Shown here in pieces: positions 60,701 through 64,000 of a DNA stretch of 64,000 bases (position 1 is the first letter of the stretch; the number at the start of each line of letters is the position of its first letter). The position numbers and the translations under genes are program-made. Under the pieces are notes generated by a model. That model was not told the origin of the DNA. It saw only the letters and a list, made by a program, of their open reading frames with translations, and did not search any database. Origin of the DNA: Rhodamnia argentea (taxonomy: Eukaryota > Streptophyta > Magnoliopsida > Myrtales > Myrtaceae); contig NC_063154.1 in NCBI RefSeq assembly GCF_020921035.1, positions 310,001-374,000 on the forward strand, in the 5' to 3' direction.

Positions 60701-63644
60701 TCTTCCTTCATTCTTCTTTTTCTGGCTCTCTTCCCTTTCTATTTCCGTAATTGAAAATTCCATAGAGTGCAATAAAATCACATCAATAATATGAAAAACT
60801 AGTACAATCGGAAATATTGTGCCTTACACTTAATATGTGATAGTTCCTAACTAGATTCTAATAACTATTGTGGAACACTTTCTGCGCGAAATGCTGCTTT
60901 TGATTGATTGAATGAATCCGTAAACACACTGAAAGAGATCTCTTGGTTAATATGTTGTCCTTGATTTCCCTTGCATTTACCGGAATATCTCAACCATTTA
61001 ATATGTCCAATTGCTTAATATTTGGGACTCCCTATGATGAGTGCCCCTATAAGCGAGTTTTCTGGGTTGCGTTCTTGATATTCAAGCTATGGCCCACATA
61101 TTTATTTCAATCATCAAGTTGGATGTGTCAGTATTGAAAGCCTCGGAAGCTATTTTACATATTAAATTGACCTCACTCGTAGTCGTTGTCCCCGGTAGTA
61201 AGACGCGGATTTTCGAGGTGGCCTTTACTTTGAACAAGGCAAATGCCACGGCTGCATGACCACAGGTTACTGCTACCAACCATGGTTTCCAAATGGTTGC
61301 TGTGCTTTGGTGGCTGTGGACTTTCCTCTTTCGCACACCTCGATTGTGGAGGTGTCGAAATTCCCGGAATCCTTTGACCCAAAAAAAGTAAAAAAAATTC
61401 CCGGAATCCATTTGCATGTGGTGACAGCTGGTTGCAATATCCGCCAATTGGAAGATTCGGTATTTAAATAGATATTGTAGAATTCTCTGTTTCTTAGAGG
61501 TTTTTTCTTTTTGGTCTGGAAACTATAGTATCCGTGAACTAACTCCAAGAGTTTAAGTACAAACAATTTGAATTAGAGCATAATAAGGCCTAAAGGTTTC
61601 CCGGGGATTAGAGGTTAGAAGGCTAGCAATATCAACCAGATAGTAACCGGAACCCACTGCACAACTGTCATCGATTCCACTAGAATCGTTTCCTCGTGGA
61701 GGAATTCAGGACCTATGAATCCTTGGATGTTATCCAGTGCCAAAACACTTGATGTTCTTTGGAATAAAACATAAGAATTACAACTACCAATATCCATTTG
61801 AAAAATTACATCTTAAATAACGTCTAGAGGATTTTTTCTTTTTTGGTCGGAAAATAACGTCTAGAGGATTAAACAACAATTATGATTATGGATCTTTATT
61901 GGTGGTCCTCAAAAGAAGCTGAGTGGTGTTTGATCTATTGTCCATTTTACTCGGTTCGATGAATTAGCCCTAATTTGTGAAATAATGCCCAACAGAGATG
62001 GAAGATGGAGGCGATAGAGAAGCTTGACGTGATGGTTTACACGAAAATCTTCCTAAAGTTTCCGTATAAGTTCTGGCCTTGCGGACCCGAGAGAGAGTTC
62101 TTCATATATGCACACGAACGGAGAGGTTATTACACATTTTGGCAGGTTTGTTAACAAAACTTTTGTAGCCAGCTAATGGTTTTTCTTTCTTTTCCTTCCA
62201 GTTTTGTTGGCACTAAAAGTTCTCCCTCATGGGGAATTGAGTGCTTATTGACGTCATCCTCTTGGGGTTTTAGAAAGTGCGACAAAACTGTGTGCCCACT
62301 ATTATGAAGTTAACATGTTTGCTCTTATTAACAAGTAGCATACACGGCTACTTCTCAAGCATCAATAAGGTGAATTTTTTTAAAAATAAACCCTCTTTTA
62401 ATGGCAAGGAGTCAGTTATGCTATTTTCTAATTGTCGTTCTGCTGGAGCTCATGCCACTGCATTTTTTTTCGGTCGAACCATGCCACTGTATTTTTTTTT
62501 TTTTGGTTGAAAAACCATGCCACTGTATTCACAAGCTGCGCTTTTTTGCATAAGAAAGAGCGATATTATTGTCTACAGTAATATTTGATGGTTGTGATCT
62601 CTTTGTCAAATTACGTTCCTACCAGTGCGCAGACCGCACTCTTTTCAAGGTCATACCATCTTATTGTCTAATTTACGGTTGGGTGGAAAAATATGCTGTC
62701 TTTTTATTTATTGGGACTCGTTGGGTAAAAGCCGAAACTACTTCATTTTGATAATACTGAATACATGTGCATTTGCTTTTTTGCTATTCGTGTAGTTAGT
62801 TTTCTGTATTAAGACTCATGATTTCATATCCAGCCTTTATGTTTTTTAAATATTAAAAGTGGCTTATATATTTGATACAAATTTATTTCTCTTAAAATGT
62901 GTAGTGGATTCCGTCATATGCGTTGCATTATATCTATTAATCATTACACCTTGCTGTGATGCCGATTCCTTTTATATAATATAGCAGCCATCTACAATCA
63001 TTAAATAATCAAGAGCCTATTATAAGTTGCGTATAGTCGTTGGCTGGAGGGGGGATGTGCATGATGTTTTTGTCAATTTCTGAAAGCTGGCAGTATTAGC
63101 TGCACTCTGGGCTTAAGTTACAATTGCTGCCAATTTGTTTAATTGTGAGTTATTTATACTAAGTACGGCAATCAGTTTTCAACTCATAAGAATGTAATTA
63201 ACACTCGAAAATGTTTTCTGCCACACGGGGCCTATGATGGAAGATTTGGGATCTCACTGTCGTTATTACGTTTCGATTCTTTACTTTGCTTTGATGTGGA
63301 ATCTCGAGCAATAATGTAATTGGCCGTATATTAGGGAAACTCATCTGATAAAGATGATTATTTTTGTTTATCTCTTGGCATGTCATCAGCACATGGAGAA
63401 TGCATACCCTGGTTCCAATATTCTGGTTGTAACATTGACAAATGGGGAGTCAAAGCGTGTGGAGAATCAATCTGATGAAGAAACACTGAAAGAGTCTATG
63501 GAGGTGCTCAGGGACATGTTTGGGCCCAATATACCTAATGCCACTGATATACTCGTGCCCCGCTGGTGGAATAACAGGTTCCAGCGGGGCAGCTACAGCA
63601 ACTACCCCGCCATCGTTAATCATCAGGTCGTTCAAAGCATTAAG
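57793..63644 (+). CDS. PAO1: Polyamine oxidase 1 (cytosolic, FAD-dependent), 3' end outside window
   Basis: An FAD flavoprotein that oxidises spermine-type polyamines, giving shorter polyamines and H2O2; closest in pattern to Arabidopsis PAO1, a cytosolic back-conversion enzyme. Exons in view: 57793-57844, 57955-58204, 58573-58704, 58841-58902, 59284-59438, 60549-60692, 61996-62145 and 63390-63644. They join in frame to 400 residues. The dinucleotide-binding motif [15 protein letters not shown] is at about residues 8-22, then [11 protein letters not shown] and [13 protein letters not shown]. The substrate domain includes [20 protein letters not shown] and [18 protein letters not shown]. The last 80-100 residues, with the C-terminal FAD motif, lie beyond the window after the donor at 63645. 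Introns 5-7 exceed 1 kb. Introns 3, 6 and 7 carry five micro-insertions. There is no signal peptide, which fits a cytosolic enzyme. Confidence 0.96.
58737..58785 (-). mobile_element. Micro-insertion (T-rich plus GGGTCGAGA) in PAO intron 3
   Basis: CAGATTTTGTCT at 58737-58748 and CAGATTTTGTTT at 58774-58785 (11 of 12 match) flank a 25-bp insert made of a T-rich tract ending GGGTCGAGA. Same orientation and end motif as the other minus-strand copies. Intron 3 is only 136 bp, so the event makes up over a quarter of it. Confidence 0.7.
59005..59027. repeat. (TTC)n microsatellite in PAO intron 4
   Basis: About seven TTC units, not close to a splice site. Confidence 0.9.
61358..61409 (+). mobile_element. 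Micro-insertion (TTTGACCC plus A-tract) in PAO intron 6
   Basis: AAATTCCCGGAATCC occurs at 61358-61372 and exactly at 61395-61409. The 22-bp insert begins TTTGACCC and continues as an A-tract with one GT interruption. This plus-oriented copy is the mirror image of the T-tract/GGTCGAA copies, supporting one origin. Confidence 0.8.
61815..61870 (-). mobile_element. Micro-insertion with 19-bp exact duplication in PAO intron 6
   Basis: AAATAACGTCTAGAGGATT at 61815-61833 is repeated without change at 61852-61870. The 18-bp insert is a T-tract with one C, ending GGTCGGA. The perfect 19-bp duplication suggests a recent event. Confidence 0.85.
62451..62529 (-). mobile_element. Two successive micro-insertions at one target in PAO intron 7
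   Basis: The 14-bp target CATGCCACTG(C/T)ATT is present three times, at 62451-62464, 62480-62493 and 62516-62529. Between copies 1 and 2 is TTTTTTCGGTCGAAC; between copies 2 and 3 is a 22-bp T-tract followed by GGTTGAAAAAC. The same site has apparently been hit twice, or an insert with one target copy was duplicated and diverged. Confidence 0.85.
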
Positions 63645-64000
63645 GTAGGTGCTTATCTTACTATCGTCTATGATGGATCCCGGATGTTCCTGTTTTCATG
63701 TTTATATTTCGATTAGTATAATTCTTACTGCTGGATAGCCAAGCTTAGACAAGTTTTTAATTATGGCTTGACAAAAGATGTAGGTCTTTCTGAATCAATC
63801 CCCGTAGGGGTTAATTTCTATGTGAAATCTCTAGCAGCTTAAGATTCTTTTTACCTTTACGACGTCCTAAGTGAAGCAACTAGAACAAGCTTTATTTTTT
63901 CTGGTGTTGTTCCAAGGTAACTAGAGATTTGGTAGCGCTAACACTTCTTCCTGAATTAGCTTTTAGTTGTACCTGTAATTGAAACACGTTTCTGTATGTT

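Noticed and set aside
61495-61525. T-rich tract followed by GGTCTGGA as another micro-insertion
   Set aside because: No flanking duplication could be found.

Overview
The window is plant nuclear DNA, almost certainly from a core eudicot. It carries intron-rich genes with GT-AG splicing, plant-only families (CHX exchanger, DUF642 wall protein, PPR protein, plant GH1 glucosidase, cycloartenol methyltransferase, RLF) and AT-rich spacers full of MITE-like repeats, SINEs, LINE and Copia debris and microsatellites. I cannot name the species from sequence alone.

Ten protein-coding genes are supported. Nine were rebuilt exon by exon, and each joins in frame to the length expected for its family. In order they are: RPB11 (+, 2760-4788); a CHX-type cation/H+ exchanger (-, 5966-9171); FKBP42/TWISTED DWARF 1 (+, 10303-13670); a DUF642 cell-wall protein (+, 17075-18962); the cytochrome b5-domain protein RLF (-, 19691-22537); sterol methyltransferase SMT1 (+, 24894-29629); a GH1 beta-glucosidase (-, 31111-34586); an intronless 76-residue protein of unknown function (-, 39225-39455); an EMB2750-like PPR protein (+, 44176-47175); and a PAO1-like polyamine oxidase (+, from 57793), whose 3' end lies beyond the window.

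The genes are unrelated housekeeping, transport, wall and metabolic genes. I see no operon-like or biosynthetic clustering. CHX and FKBP42 are divergent across about 1.1 kb, RPB11 and CHX are convergent, and DUF642 and RLF are convergent. From 1 to 31 kb the window is gene-dense. From 34.6 to 57.7 kb it is repeat-dense, with only the small-protein gene and the PPR gene. That part holds a SINE with target-site duplications (TSDs), a Mutator-like element with a 9-bp TSD, a LINE split by a terminal-inverted-repeat element, a Copia/TRIM-type LTR with its primer-binding site inside a PPR intron, a diverged A-B-A'-B' duplication, and several related elements with a GC-rich core.

The most unusual signal is a set of very short insertions of about 11-25 bp. 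Nine of the ten inserts carry a TTCGACC-like end or a shortened form of it, joined to an A-tract (or the complement, a T-tract followed by GGTCGAA). Each is flanked by an 11-19 bp direct duplication of the target. Nine loci hold ten such inserts, and five of the inserts lie in introns of the polyamine oxidase gene. They look like retroposon tails truncated almost to nothing. I found no new multi-gene biological system; most of the coding content is ordinary plant gene content.
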